Origin: Pseudonocardia xinjiangensis
GTDB taxonomy: Bacteria > Actinomycetota > Actinomycetes > Mycobacteriales > Pseudonocardiaceae
Length of the DNA stretch: 37,854 bases
Assembly: GCF_012911925.1 (NCBI RefSeq)
Contig: NZ_JAAXKY010000067.1
Coordinates: 1-37,854, forward strand
Direction of reading: 5' to 3'
Below, piece after piece: positions 24,322 through 32,966 of the stretch. Position 1 is the first letter of the stretch. Every line of letters begins with the position of its first letter. The translations under genes and the position numbers were made by a program. A model generated the notes under the pieces. The model made no database searches. It saw nothing but the letters and a program-made list of their open reading frames with translations, and was not told the origin of the DNA.

Positions 24322-24876
24322 ATGCGGAAGCTGGTGTCAGGACTGTTCGTCTCGCTCGACGGCGTCGCGCAGTCGCCGGACAGGTGGCAGTTCGCGTTCG
24401 ACGAGGAGATGGGGGTCGAGATGGGCCGGACGATGGCGGAGGCGGACACGATCCTGCTCGGCCGGGTCACCTGGACGGAGTGGTCGGGCTACTGGCCGTC
24501 CGTCACCGACGGCGAGGACCTCGCCTTCGCCGAGTGGATCAACTCCTCGCCCAAGCACGTCGTATCCACGACGCTGACGGACGTGTCCGCGTGGCCGAAC
24601 AGCCATCTGGTCAGCGGCGACCTGACGACCGCGATCAGGGAGCTCAAGGCTGCCGATGGCAAGGACATCACGGTCTCGGGCAGCCCGGGTCTCGTCCGCT
24701 CCCTGATCGCCGCGGACCTGCTCGACGAGCTCACGCTGTTCGTCAGCCCGGTCGTGGCCGGTCAGGGCCTCGAGAAGCTGTTCGCCGACGACGCTGAGCT
24801 CACGCGCCTCGACCTGGTGGGCGCCCGGCCCACCAGCAGCGGCACCGTCATAGCGACCTACCGGCCGCGACACTGA
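24322..24876 (+). CDS. Dihydrofolate reductase family protein (RibD_C domain)
   Basis: 184 residues that fit the RibD_C / DHFR-like fold. The sequence opens MRKLVSGLFVSLDGVAQSP, continues with ADTILLGRVTWTEWSGYWP, and includes TVSGSPGLVRSLIAADLLDELTLFVSPVVAGQGLEKLF near the end. These are the three usual family blocks. Most actinobacterial members of this type are not true DHFRs and their substrates are unknown; NADPH-dependent reduction is the family chemistry. GGGAGGAAG precedes the ATG. It pairs with the divergent DUF5937 regulator. Confidence 0.88.
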   Translation: MRKLVSGLFVSLDGVAQSPDRWQFAFDEEMGVEMGRTMAEADTILLGRVTWTEWSGYWPSVTDGEDLAFAEWINSSPKHVVSTTLTDVSAWPNSHLVSGDLTTAIRELKAADGKDITVSGSPGLVRSLIAADLLDELTLFVSPVVAGQGLEKLFADDAELTRLDLVGARPTSSGTVIATYRPRH

Positions 24877-24889
24877 GGGCCGGCCGGAC

Positions 24890-26077
24890 TCAGGAGGCGG
24901 GTCGGCCAGCTGACCGGTTGCTGTCGACGCGCCGGAACAGCTGGCCGATGGTTCCCACGCCCAGTTCGCGCCGGTAGGCGCTCAGCGCGGACGCCGTGAG
25001 GAACGCAGGCGCCGCGACCAGCTTCGCGAACCGGCCCGGTCCGATCACGACGAACTCCGGGGTGGACCGCACGGTGCGACTCCAGCGCAGCTTGGCCTGC
25101 GTGGGCCACGAGGAGAAGTTGACCTCGGAGATGCCACGCTCCGCCGCGTCGGTGACCGCGACCCATTGCAGGTAGTTGGTCGGGGAGTAGTCCCAGGCGT
25201 CGGAGCGGAACCCCGAGATGGAGATGAATGCGGCCGTGCCCGTGCTGAGCACGAGTTGAACGGCCAGCGTCTCCCCCTCGGCCACGAGCCGGTAGACGGT
25301 GACACGGCGGCGTTCCGCGAGATCGGCGATCACGTCGAGGACGTAGGCGCGCACCTGTGGATCGGCGAGCACGTCGGAGTGCTCATCGCCGCGCGCCCTG
25401 AACTCCGCGCGAGCCCGGTGCAGCCGGACGAGTTCCTCCGAGGCGGACCGGACCGCAGCGGGCTCGGTGAGGCCCTCGACCTGCCAGCCGTCCACCCCGA
25501 ATCGCTTGGTGAGCCGGTTGCGTGCGCGGCGGACGGCCTCCTTGAGGTTGCGCCTGCCCTCGGAGGGTCCGCGCGGCGCAAGGGGAAGGGGGAGGACGAC
25601 GAAGGGGGTGGTCTTGTAGGCGACGACCGTGAAGTCCGGCGCGGCGAGCCACCCCGGCTCGAGCCAGTCGCCGCTCTCTCCGAGCGCGATCGTGACCAGA
25701 TGCCATGACCGTTGCTGCGTGGCGAGGTACTCGATCAGCGCACGGGCTATCTGGCGGCCCTGCGGCTGCGCGGCGAGCACTGCGGGAGCCTCGAACGGCC
25801 CCACCCACGGCGCGCCGCTTCCGATCATCTGCAGCCTGCGGATCCCGAGCCGGTACGTGTGGAGGTGCATCGGCGCGACACCGACGAGCCGACCGGCGTC
25901 GCGGACGGTGAGGATCCACGCCTCGTCGGTCTCGGGCATGAGTGATCGCATCCAGTGGATCGTCCACTCCGGCCCGACGAACGGGTTGAGGGTCTCACTG
26001 CGGTCCTGAAGCTCTGTCCACTCCTCGCGGATCTTCTCCACGGCCTCACGGGTGGACAGCCGACTCACGTCCAGCAC
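24890..26077 (-). CDS. GNAT-fold acyltransferase of the BcsL/FemAB-like type
   Basis: About 395 residues. The N-terminal half has WTELQDRSETLNPFVGPEWTIHW and AWILTVRDAGRLVGVAPM. The C-terminal half has VTVYRLVAEGETLAVQLVLSTGTAAFISISGFRSDAWDYSPTNYLQW and then GISEVNFSSWPTQAKLRWS. This double-GNAT arrangement matches the CelD/BcsL acetyltransferase group (Acetyltransf_6), which often sits in polysaccharide clusters and modifies sugars or precursors. The flippase gene upstream on the same strand supports that setting. Start: GTG 26077 has GGAG 5 bases upstream; GTG 26110 extends the frame without a good ribosome binding site, and GTG 26068 is also possible. Confidence 0.78.
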   Translation of the reverse strand: MLDVSRLSTREAVEKIREEWTELQDRSETLNPFVGPEWTIHWMRSLMPETDEAWILTVRDAGRLVGVAPMHLHTYRLGIRRLQMIGSGAPWVGPFEAPAVLAAQPQGRQIARALIEYLATQQRSWHLVTIALGESGDWLEPGWLAAPDFTVVAYKTTPFVVLPLPLAPRGPSEGRRNLKEAVRRARNRLTKRFGVDGWQVEGLTEPAAVRSASEELVRLHRARAEFRARGDEHSDVLADPQVRAYVLDVIADLAERRRVTVYRLVAEGETLAVQLVLSTGTAAFISISGFRSDAWDYSPTNYLQWVAVTDAAERGISEVNFSSWPTQAKLRWSRTVRSTPEFVVIGPGRFAKLVAAPAFLTASALSAYRRELGVGTIGQLFRRVDSNRSAGRPAS

Positions 26078-26338
26078 TACGACTCCGATACGACCGGGCA
26101 GACGGGCCACATCTCACGCCGAGCACCTCGCCGCGGACGTCCGCGGTCATCGACAGCGCAGGCTGTCGCCTTCATCTGACGCTCCCTCGATCTTCCCGCA
26201 TCGGCTCGTTCCTGCACCCAGCGTAGCGGCACTGCGCCGTTTGGTGATTGTCTGGGTCTTCTGTCCGACTCAGAGGTCACGGCCAGTGCAGGGGCGAGCC
26301 TGAGGCGTGCGCCCGCAGGAGGACCCGGTGCCACCCCG

Positions 26339-27694
26339 TCAGCGGCGGCGGAGCGAGAACTGGTTGGCCCGGAGGAACCGGACCAGCGGCACGATCGTGG
26401 CGGCGGCGACGACGACTTCCGCGATCAGGTAGCCGAGACCGACGCCCGCGAGGCCGAGCGGGCCGACCAGAGCGAACGCGAAACCGATGACGAGCACCGC
26501 GATCATCGCTTCGATGACCACCACCCGGGCCATCTGCAGTTGGATTCGACAGATCGCCACATACAGGGTGGAAACCGTGCTGAAGGGGATGGCCAGGACC
26601 ATCAGGCGAAGGACGGTCGACCCCTCGGCGGCATACGCCGGCCCCAGGATCGAGAGGATCCACGGCGCGGCGATCATCACCACGGCGACGCCGGGCACGG
26701 CGACCAGCGCGATCAGCCGGATCGTCCGGGCCATCAGCGCGGCGATACGCCGGCTGTCGTGTGCCGCCTCGACCAGGTACGAGGAGCTGATGTTGAAGAT
26801 CAGCAGGCCGAGCGACTCGCTGATGAGCCACGGCACCGCGTAGTAGGCGTTGGCCTCGGTCCCGAGTACCGCGACCACCAGGAGCGGAAGGGTGAGCGGC
26901 ACCACGTACATGACCGCGCCCGTCGCGTACTCCGCCAGGAAGATCCTGGTGAGGCCGCGACGGTCCGGCATCTCCGTCGCCCCGGCCTCGGCCGCTCTAC
27001 GACGCGGGAGCGTTCTCCCCAGCAGCACCGCGTTCACGACCAACACCGCGAGCAGGCACGGCAACACCCACGACAAGACGATGCCGTTCTGCAGTGCCCA
27101 GACCGAGAAAAGCAGCAGCAAGCCGAGCTTGCCGATCGCGAACAACAGCTGTTCGAGGGGTATCCACACCGACTTGCGTATGCCGGTCAGCACCCAGTCC
27201 TGCAGGGCGAACAGCGAGAAGAGGGCGACGATCAGCGGGAACGCCACCTTCTCGACGGTCCCGGTCAGAAGCTCATTGGGAATGACGAGAACGAATGCGG
27301 CCCCGAGCACGAGGCTCAGGGCGACAGCTATCCCGTACCCGCCCAGAACCAGCGAGCGCGACTTCGCGCCCGCGGCTGCGAGGACACGACCGAACAGCAC
27401 ACCCACGTTGGAGCTGGACAGCTGCGACAGCATGGTGGCGGTCGTCAGGATGGCCGACGCACGCCCGACCTCCGCGGGCGGCAACCGCGCCGCCACCGCC
27501 CAGAACGCCAGCCCGACGACACCGGTGATCCCGGTCGCCGCCATCAGCGCAACGGCGTTCAGCTCGAAACTGGGCGGGCGCCACCGCCGGCGCACATCGG
27601 GATCGGGTGCCTGCTCGACGAGGACTATCGGCTCCGTCCTCGACTCAGCCTGGTCATCGACGGCGGGCACGCTGACCCTCTGGCTCTCGTCCAC
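26339..27694 (-). CDS. Polysaccharide flippase (Wzx / MATE-like exporter)
   Basis: 451 residues with a cytoplasmic N-terminus of about 45 residues and then 12 or so hydrophobic segments, the first being LNAVALMAATGITGVVGLAFWAVAARLPPAEVGRAS. The phrase PAEVGRASAILTTATMLSQLSSSNVG is typical of polysaccharide biosynthesis (Wzx-like) proteins. Such proteins move lipid-linked oligosaccharides across the plasma membrane. GTG 27694 has AGGA upstream. The acyltransferase gene follows after a 228- to 260-base gap in which I see no gene. No glycosyltransferase is nearby, so the pathway is incomplete here; the dehydrogenase at the left edge is too far away to be linked. Confidence 0.85.
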   Translation of the reverse strand: MDESQRVSVPAVDDQAESRTEPIVLVEQAPDPDVRRRWRPPSFELNAVALMAATGITGVVGLAFWAVAARLPPAEVGRASAILTTATMLSQLSSSNVGVLFGRVLAAAGAKSRSLVLGGYGIAVALSLVLGAAFVLVIPNELLTGTVEKVAFPLIVALFSLFALQDWVLTGIRKSVWIPLEQLLFAIGKLGLLLLFSVWALQNGIVLSWVLPCLLAVLVVNAVLLGRTLPRRRAAEAGATEMPDRRGLTRIFLAEYATGAVMYVVPLTLPLLVVAVLGTEANAYYAVPWLISESLGLLIFNISSSYLVEAAHDSRRIAALMARTIRLIALVAVPGVAVVMIAAPWILSILGPAYAAEGSTVLRLMVLAIPFSTVSTLYVAICRIQLQMARVVVIEAMIAVLVIGFAFALVGPLGLAGVGLGYLIAEVVVAAATIVPLVRFLRANQFSLRRR

Positions 27695-27896
27695 GGCGTC
27701 CTCAGTTCGGATGCGGGCGGGGGTGGGGTCCGAGCGGCTCGATCGAGCTACCTGCAGGCCTGGGCGCGAGGCGGAGATCTTCAGGCCGGCCTGGTGCGCG
27801 CATCGGGGCTGCGCGCGGTCGTCGATCGACCATCATCGACCAGACGTCCCGGCACACCGTCCCGGAGCGTAGCCGGGACACCGCAGCGTGGCGTCT

Positions 27897-28856
27897 TCAC
27901 CCCGTCCCGAGATAGCCCTCCATGGCGAGCGCCGACCGCAGTTTTCTCCGAGCGTCGTACACCACCTTGTAGACAGCGTTGCGGCTGGAGCTCCGCTGCC
28001 GCCCCCATGCCTCCGGCGACATCCCGCCGAGCACCGCGGCGAGGAGGGTGTCGCGCTGCCTGTCGCTCAGTGTCACGTCGACGGCCCTCGCCACCACGGC
28101 CAGCATGTCGCGGAACTCCGCCACGATCTCCGGCTGGAACTCACGCCTCGCCGGCAGGTCGCTGCGATCCGGCGCGTCCAACGAGGCGTCGCAGCGGCGC
28201 CAGAAATGCCGGTTGACCTTGGTGGCCACCTCGGTGAGCACGAACCGGTGCGCCCAGGTCGTGAATGTGGCCTCACCGCGGAACTCGGGAACCTTCCGGA
28301 TGATCGAGACGACGGCATCGGCGGCGGCCTGGCAGGCGATGTCGTCGATCTCCGGACCCCGGACGTCGAGAGTGCGGCGAAGCCTGCCCGCGGCCTCGGC
28401 GCGCGCCGGCACCAGCAGCAACGGGTACAGCTTCGCGACGGTCCGCTCGTGCTCACGTCCGGTCGCGGTGAGTCCTCGGACCCACCGCTGGTCCTCCTCG
28501 GACATGCACCGCTCTCCCCCAGGGGTCTCCGCCACGACCGGCCGCTCGACCGGCAACCTGCGGATGTCCGCTCGCACCCTGTCGGGGGAGCGTCTCAGCT
28601 CCACGTCGCAACGGGTCCACGCATGGATCCGGGCGAGAACGTGACGAACAGCGGCCGCCGCCTCGTCCTCCAGCACCGGGCAGGCCGACAGGTCGAGCAC
28701 CACGGTGCCGGTGCTCGAACACAGCTCGGAGGCCGCTTCCAGCTCGGCGCACAGCGCCCGGACATCACTCACCTGACGGGCGGGCCCGCACAGCGCGACC
28801 GTGATGTAGCCGTCGGCCACCAGTATCCGTACAACCGGAGCCTTGCCCGCGTCCAT
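27897..28856 (-). CDS. STAS-like domain fused to a sigma-70-type sigma factor
   Basis: 319 residues in one uninterrupted frame. Residues about 8-103 look like a STAS domain (VRILVADGYITVALCGPARQ, TVVLDLSACPVLEDEAAAAVRHVL, CDVELRRSPDRVRADIRRLPV). The DSSG phosphorylation motif of anti-anti-sigma factors is replaced by EDEA. From about 118 on it is a sigma factor. Region 2 is at about 167-222 (PEIDDIACQAAADAVVSIIRK, then FRGEATFTTWAHRFVLTEV), and region 4 is at about 263-310 (LSDRQRDTLLAAVLGGMSPEAW, then SSSRNAVYKVVYDARRKL). An internal ATG (28505, Met118) has GGGGGAG 8 bases upstream, better than any signal before ATG 28856, so a free sigma form may also be made. It follows the SnoaL-like gene by 14 bases. 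Confidence 0.78.
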   Translation of the reverse strand: MDAGKAPVVRILVADGYITVALCGPARQVSDVRALCAELEAASELCSSTGTVVLDLSACPVLEDEAAAAVRHVLARIHAWTRCDVELRRSPDRVRADIRRLPVERPVVAETPGGERCMSEEDQRWVRGLTATGREHERTVAKLYPLLLVPARAEAAGRLRRTLDVRGPEIDDIACQAAADAVVSIIRKVPEFRGEATFTTWAHRFVLTEVATKVNRHFWRRCDASLDAPDRSDLPARREFQPEIVAEFRDMLAVVARAVDVTLSDRQRDTLLAAVLGGMSPEAWGRQRSSSRNAVYKVVYDARRKLRSALAMEGYLGTG

Positions 28857-28870
28857 TTTGCCGGTAATGT

Positions 28871-29488
28871 TCAGCCCAGGCCGATCTGCTGATAGAAGGC
28901 AGAATTGTCCCAGAACAGAAACTCTTCATCCATCGTGCCGTGCCGGTTCCAGATCCCGACGGTTGCCATGTTGAGGGCGTACTTCTTACCGGTCGGCGAG
29001 ATGGAGCCGCCCTTATCGTCGGGCATGGGCCGCGTGAAAGTGCCCTTCATGACGCCGGTGACGGCCGTCGGGTTGTCCTTTGCCACGCGCAGCGGGTGCA
29101 CCTCGATTCGCGTGTCGGGCGCCCACACGAACAGTGCCGCCAGATCCTCGGCGTGCTTGTCGAGACCGTCGGTGTAATGGCCGTCGGGCCAGTGCGCCCG
29201 GACGTTGCGAGCGTGGCTTTCACTCAGTCGCGCCCACTGGGCGTGGGAGAACACCTGGAAGTCCAACTCGTCGAACGTCGTCAGGTTCGCCTGCTCCTGG
29301 CTCGTCAGGTGCTGGGGGAAGGGCGGACTGACCACGCCGCCGGTTGCCGGGTCGGGCAACGGGACCCACCCCGTGGCCGGGTGCTGGTCGGCGGCCAGTG
29401 CCGGGCTCATACCGGACTCGACGGCTCCCAGGGCGAGCATGCCGAATGTGACGGCTGCTCCAGACTTGAGCACGGCACGACGATCCAC
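28871..29488 (-). CDS. Tat-exported SnoaL-like protein
   Basis: 205 residues. The N-terminus DRRAVLKSGAAVTFGMLALGAVESGMSPALAAD is a twin-arginine signal with a predicted cut after ALA, near residue 33. The mature part has features of SnoaL-like / predicted ester cyclase folds: FSHAQWARLSESHARNVRAHWPDG, LAALFVWAPDTRIEVHPLRVA, TGVMKGTFTRPMPDDKGG and FLFWDNSAFYQQIGL. The catalytic role is unknown; the fold is a cone that binds small hydrophobic molecules. I start at GTG 29488 because AAGGGAG lies 8 bases upstream; GTG 29509 is also in frame but overlaps that site. It is divergent from the AraC gene and precedes the STAS-sigma gene. Confidence 0.82.
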   Translation of the reverse strand: MDRRAVLKSGAAVTFGMLALGAVESGMSPALAADQHPATGWVPLPDPATGGVVSPPFPQHLTSQEQANLTTFDELDFQVFSHAQWARLSESHARNVRAHWPDGHYTDGLDKHAEDLAALFVWAPDTRIEVHPLRVAKDNPTAVTGVMKGTFTRPMPDDKGGSISPTGKKYALNMATVGIWNRHGTMDEEFLFWDNSAFYQQIGLG

Positions 29489-29693
29489 GATCACAACTCC
29501 CTTATTCACGAGCCGGACTGGCCGCCCTGATCTCCGGGCAGCGAGAATCCCAGGCCTTCCTCGGATTCAGCCCAGGGCCGGGAACCTGGCAAAACTAACT
29601 CTATGAAGCCGGCCGTTCCCCAGCGATGGCCGATATGCTCATTCTTTTGTCCGTGCGTCTCAGTGATCGCCCGGTGCCAGTACGGTTGCCGGG

Positions 29694-30641
29694 GTGGACC
29701 CACTGTCGGACGTGCTCGGCGTCACCAAGGTCAGGGGTACGGTCGCCGCCACCGTTGAAGCCGGTAAGGACTGGGGAGTCGATATCGACAACATTCCCGG
29801 TGCCGCTTTCCACGCGATGATCTCGGGTGACGTCTGGCTGGAGGTCGACGGTCAGCAGCCGCGCCACCTCCTGCCGGGAGATCTGGTGCTGCTGCCCACC
29901 GGACCGCGTCACCAGCTGGTCACCGGGCCGGGACAGCACTGCGAACCGTTCGACCACCTGGCTGCACGTCAGGCACTGACCTCCGGCGGCAGGCTGACGA
30001 TCGGGCGGGGCGAGACGCACACCCGGATCCTCTGTGGCTCCTACCAGGAAAACGCCACCCTGAACGCGTCACTGCTCGGCGTGCTGCCGCCGGTGATCCA
30101 CCTGCATGCGGATCCGACCCGGCCGACGGAGCACGTCCTACAGCTGCTCACACACGAGATCGGCAGCGCACCGACCGGCACCGCGACCGTCCGCGACCGG
30201 CTGCTCGACGTCCTGCTCATCCACATCATCCGCGCCTGGCTGCTGACGGCCGAGACTCAGCCGCTACCGGCGTCCTGGCTCACCGCGCTGCGCGACCCGC
30301 TCATCAGCGAGGCCATCGCCGTTCTGCACGGCGACGTGGCCCGGGACTGGACGCTGCCGGCCCTCGCCGCCCACCTCTCGGTCTCCCGGGCCACCCTGGC
30401 GCGCCGCTTCCGTGCGCTCGTCGGGCAACCCCCGCTCGCCTACCTTGCCGACTGGCGCATGGAGCTGGCGGCGCATCGCCTCCGCTCGACCCATGGGCCG
30501 ATCGGCCCGATCGCCCGATCGGTCGGCTACACGAGCGAGTACGCGTTCAACCGTGCGTTCACCCGCATCCGGGGCATCACGCCCGGCCGCTTCCGCGCCC
30601 TCGCACAGAACCAGGAGGACGAGCAGGGGTATCCGCCGTGA
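29694..30641 (+). CDS. AraC family regulator with cupin sensor domain
   Basis: 315 residues. The N-terminal cupin (about 1-180) shows GDVWLEVDGQQPRHLLPGDLVLLPTGPRHQL, the pattern of cupin_6 AraC regulators. The C-terminal double helix-turn-helix (about 205-305) shows WTLPALAAHLSVSRATLARRFRALVGQPPLAYLADWRMELA and IGPIARSVGYTSEYAFNRAFTRIRGITPGRFRA. It lies between the divergent SnoaL-like gene and the co-directional crotonase, and either could be its target. CCCAGG occurs twice with 22-bp spacing (29549 and 29571), compatible with AraC half-sites. The start is GTG with a weak ribosome binding site. Confidence 0.9.
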   Translation: MDPLSDVLGVTKVRGTVAATVEAGKDWGVDIDNIPGAAFHAMISGDVWLEVDGQQPRHLLPGDLVLLPTGPRHQLVTGPGQHCEPFDHLAARQALTSGGRLTIGRGETHTRILCGSYQENATLNASLLGVLPPVIHLHADPTRPTEHVLQLLTHEIGSAPTGTATVRDRLLDVLLIHIIRAWLLTAETQPLPASWLTALRDPLISEAIAVLHGDVARDWTLPALAAHLSVSRATLARRFRALVGQPPLAYLADWRMELAAHRLRSTHGPIGPIARSVGYTSEYAFNRAFTRIRGITPGRFRALAQNQEDEQGYPP

Positions 30642-30764
30642 GGCGTAGGGCGCAGATGTGACGCCCGTCTCCAACCGTTCTCCGTGAGATCCGGAGCGAT
30701 TCGGCCACCAAGCAGACGGCAGCCACACATATCAGCTTCCACCCGCCCCTCAGGAGAGAACCCG

Positions 30765-31565
30765 ATGACGTCGTCCTCCAGCACCTCGGCAACCGCAGAC
30801 ACCGCTCCGGCCTACTTCACCGCGTACGAGAACCTCGCGATGGAGCGCAGCGCGTCAGGTGTGCTGACGCTCCGGTTCCACACCGACGGCGGTCCGATCA
30901 CCTTCACCGGCCAGACGCACAGCGACCTGCCCCGGGCGCTGGAGGCGATCGCGGAGGACCGCGACAACCAGGTGCTGATCCTGACCGGGACCGGTGACCG
31001 GTTCATGACCGACATCGACGGCCCCAGCCTCGGGGACATCACCAAGCCGCTCAACTGGGACAGGACCTACGCCGAGGGGCGGCGCGTCCTGCAGCGGCTG
31101 GTGGATCTCGAAATGCCGATCGTGTCCGCGGTCAACGGCCCGGCGTCCGTGCACAGCGAGTACGTCCTGCTCGGCGACGTCGTGGTCGCCGCCGAGTCCA
31201 CGGTGTTCTCCGACTACCCGCACCTGACGTTCGGCATCGTGCCGGGCGACGGCATCCAGGTGGTCTGGGAGGAGATCCTCGGCTTCAACCGCGCCCGGCA
31301 CCTGATCATGACCCAGGGTTCGTTCACCGCGCAGCAGGCGCTGGACTGGGGTGCGGTGGCCGAGGTGGTGCCGCAGGAGCGGGTCCTCGAGCGCGCGGTG
31401 GAGATCGCCGAGCAGCTGGCCCGGCGCCCGCAGCTGCTGAACCGCTACCTCGCGGTCATGTTGCGCCAGCGGGTGAGCCGCCGGATGGCCGAGGGGACGG
31501 CACTGGGCATGGCGCTGGAGGGCCTCACCGCCGCCGACATGGCATACCGGCAGGCCATCGGCTGA
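30765..31565 (+). CDS. Crotonase-fold hydrolase similar to 6-oxocamphor hydrolase
   Basis: 266 residues of the crotonase (enoyl-CoA hydratase) superfamily, but with features of the beta-diketone hydrolase CamK rather than a hydratase. Examples are YENLAMERSASGVLTLRFHT, VLILTGTGDRFMTDID, AVNGPASVHSEY and FGIVPGDGIQVVW. The CamK catalytic set appears conserved: His130, His153, Asp162 and, in the last helices, Glu252. CamK cleaves a cyclic beta-diketone by a retro-Claisen reaction without CoA. The substrate here is unknown. AGGAGAG precedes the ATG at 30765. The AraC gene lies 123 bases upstream on the same strand, and the P450 gene converges 54 bases downstream, in line with a hydroxylate-oxidise-cleave route for a cyclic terpenoid-like compound. 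Confidence 0.8.
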   Translation: MTSSSSTSATADTAPAYFTAYENLAMERSASGVLTLRFHTDGGPITFTGQTHSDLPRALEAIAEDRDNQVLILTGTGDRFMTDIDGPSLGDITKPLNWDRTYAEGRRVLQRLVDLEMPIVSAVNGPASVHSEYVLLGDVVVAAESTVFSDYPHLTFGIVPGDGIQVVWEEILGFNRARHLIMTQGSFTAQQALDWGAVAEVVPQERVLERAVEIAEQLARRPQLLNRYLAVMLRQRVSRRMAEGTALGMALEGLTAADMAYRQAIG

Positions 31566-31619
31566 CAGGACGCCGAGACGGCGCGGGGCCACCAGCAGTG
31601 CTGTCCGTCGACTCGGTGC

Positions 31620-32840
31620 TCACCAGGTCACCGGCAATGCGGTGACGCCACCGGTGATGTGGTCCTTGCGGACATCGATGCTGTCGAGGTCCGCAGCCAG
31701 GCGCAGCCCCGGGAGGCGACGGGCGAGGGTGGCGAAGACGGTGCGCAGTTCGACACGGGCGAGGCTTGCGCCGATGCAGAAGTGCGGGCCGTGCCCGAAA
31801 CCGACGTGCCCCCGCTCCTCGCGGTCGGGGTCGAAGGTCTCGGCGTCGTCGAAGACGGACGGGTCGCGGTTGGCGGAGTTGATCGACAGGATGACGGCGT
31901 CACCGCGATGGATGGTGACCCCGGCGACGTCGAGATCGGTGTGGGCGTAGCGCAGGATGCCGAGGTCGCCGGGGGCGCCGAGGCGCATGATCTCCTCGAC
32001 CGTGGCGTTGATCCGGCCGTCCGGGTCGGTGGTCAGAGCGTCCCACTGGTCGGAGCGGGTGAGCAGGAAAAGGGTGCCCAGCCCGATGCGGTTGACGGTG
32101 GTCTCGTGGCCTGCGAAGAGGAGGCCGACCGAGAGCCGGACCATCTCGGCGTAGTCGAAGTCCTCGTCGCCGGCCTGGGCGCGGACGAGGTCGGAGATGA
32201 CGTCCTCGCCGAGGTGGGCGCGCTTGGCCTCCGCAAGCCCGGCCATGTACCGCCCGAACTCCGTGCGGGCCCGGTGGGCGTCCCCGTCCTCGGAGTAGGT
32301 GGCCATGCGCTCGGAGAGCAGGCGGAAACGGTCCCGGTCACCCTCGGGCACGCCCAGCAGCCGGCAGATGACCGCGACGGGCAGCGGAAAGGCCAGCCCG
32401 GCGTGCAGGTCGACGATCCCGTCGGGTGAACCGTCGTGGTCGGCGACGAGCTGGTCGATGTAGCCGTCGACCAGGTCCTGCACGTGATCGGAGAGCTGCA
32501 GCATGCGCTTGGCGGAGAACGCCGGGGTCAGCAGCCGCCGCATCCGGGTGTGGTCGGCGTTCTCGGTCTCGTAGGTACCCGAGGGCCCGTCCTGCACGGC
32601 GGCGTAGGAGATGCGCGATGCGCGCTCGGGCTCCGGGTGGGACCGGCCGAGCCGCTTGTCGGCCAGGAGGTCGCGGACCTCGTTGAAGCGGGTGACCAAC
32701 CACGCGGGATCACCTGCCGGCGTGGTGACCTCCGCGACCGGCGCCTCGCGACGCAGCACCTCGTACAGCGGTGCGAGGTCGAGCACGTTGGGCCGGACGA
32801 AGGGCAGCTGGGGACGCTCGGTGGATGCGGCGACGGTCAC
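31620..32840 (-). CDS. Cytochrome P450
   Basis: 406 residues, the usual size of a soluble bacterial P450. The oxygen-binding I helix is AGHETT (243-248), the ExxR motif is E283-I-M-R286, and the haem loop is FGHGPHFCIGASLARVE with Cys355 as the iron ligand. ENADHTRMRRLLTPAFSAKRM is the C-helix region that contacts the haem propionates. The overall pattern is that of class I P450s needing a ferredoxin and reductase, neither of which is encoded nearby. GTG 32840 has AGGAGAA upstream. It is divergent from a TetR gene with a palindrome between them. The substrate is unknown; the neighbouring CamK-like enzyme suggests an alicyclic compound. Confidence 0.93.
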   Translation of the reverse strand: MTVAASTERPQLPFVRPNVLDLAPLYEVLRREAPVAEVTTPAGDPAWLVTRFNEVRDLLADKRLGRSHPEPERASRISYAAVQDGPSGTYETENADHTRMRRLLTPAFSAKRMLQLSDHVQDLVDGYIDQLVADHDGSPDGIVDLHAGLAFPLPVAVICRLLGVPEGDRDRFRLLSERMATYSEDGDAHRARTEFGRYMAGLAEAKRAHLGEDVISDLVRAQAGDEDFDYAEMVRLSVGLLFAGHETTVNRIGLGTLFLLTRSDQWDALTTDPDGRINATVEEIMRLGAPGDLGILRYAHTDLDVAGVTIHRGDAVILSINSANRDPSVFDDAETFDPDREERGHVGFGHGPHFCIGASLARVELRTVFATLARRLPGLRLAADLDSIDVRKDHITGGVTALPVTW

Positions 32841-32885
32841 CGGTTCTCCTCTCGGGACACCTCGAAGACGTCCCGACGGTACAAC

Positions 32886-32908
32886 TTTGTGGCAGGGACT
32901 GCCATAAA
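32886..32908. promoter_or_regulatory. Operator candidate between P450 and TetR genes
   Basis: TGGCAG-GGA-CTGCCA (32890-32904) is a perfect palindrome. It is flanked symmetrically by TTT (32886-32888) and AAA (32906-32908), with one mismatch between. It is 46 bases upstream of the P450 GTG and 59 before the TetR start, in an AT-richer stretch, as expected for a TetR-bound promoter. Function is inferred. Confidence 0.65.
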
Positions 32909-32966
32909 TGATGGTCGTTACGGTGTGCCCTGCGTAACAGCCCCCGAGTCGCAGGTGGAGGTCGAT

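Noticed and set aside
26078..26338. A possible 85-residue gene between the flippase and acyltransferase
   Set aside because: It has no ribosome binding site, no motif and unbiased codons; treated as intergenic.
26540..28216. A 558-codon plus-strand open frame
   Set aside because: It runs antisense to the flippase and sigma genes and has no membrane, enzyme or DNA-binding pattern.
29549..29576. Two CCCAGG direct repeats as AraC half-sites
   Set aside because: The spacing of 22 bp is suitable, but a 6-base repeat in GC-rich DNA is weak; mentioned only in the AraC entry.
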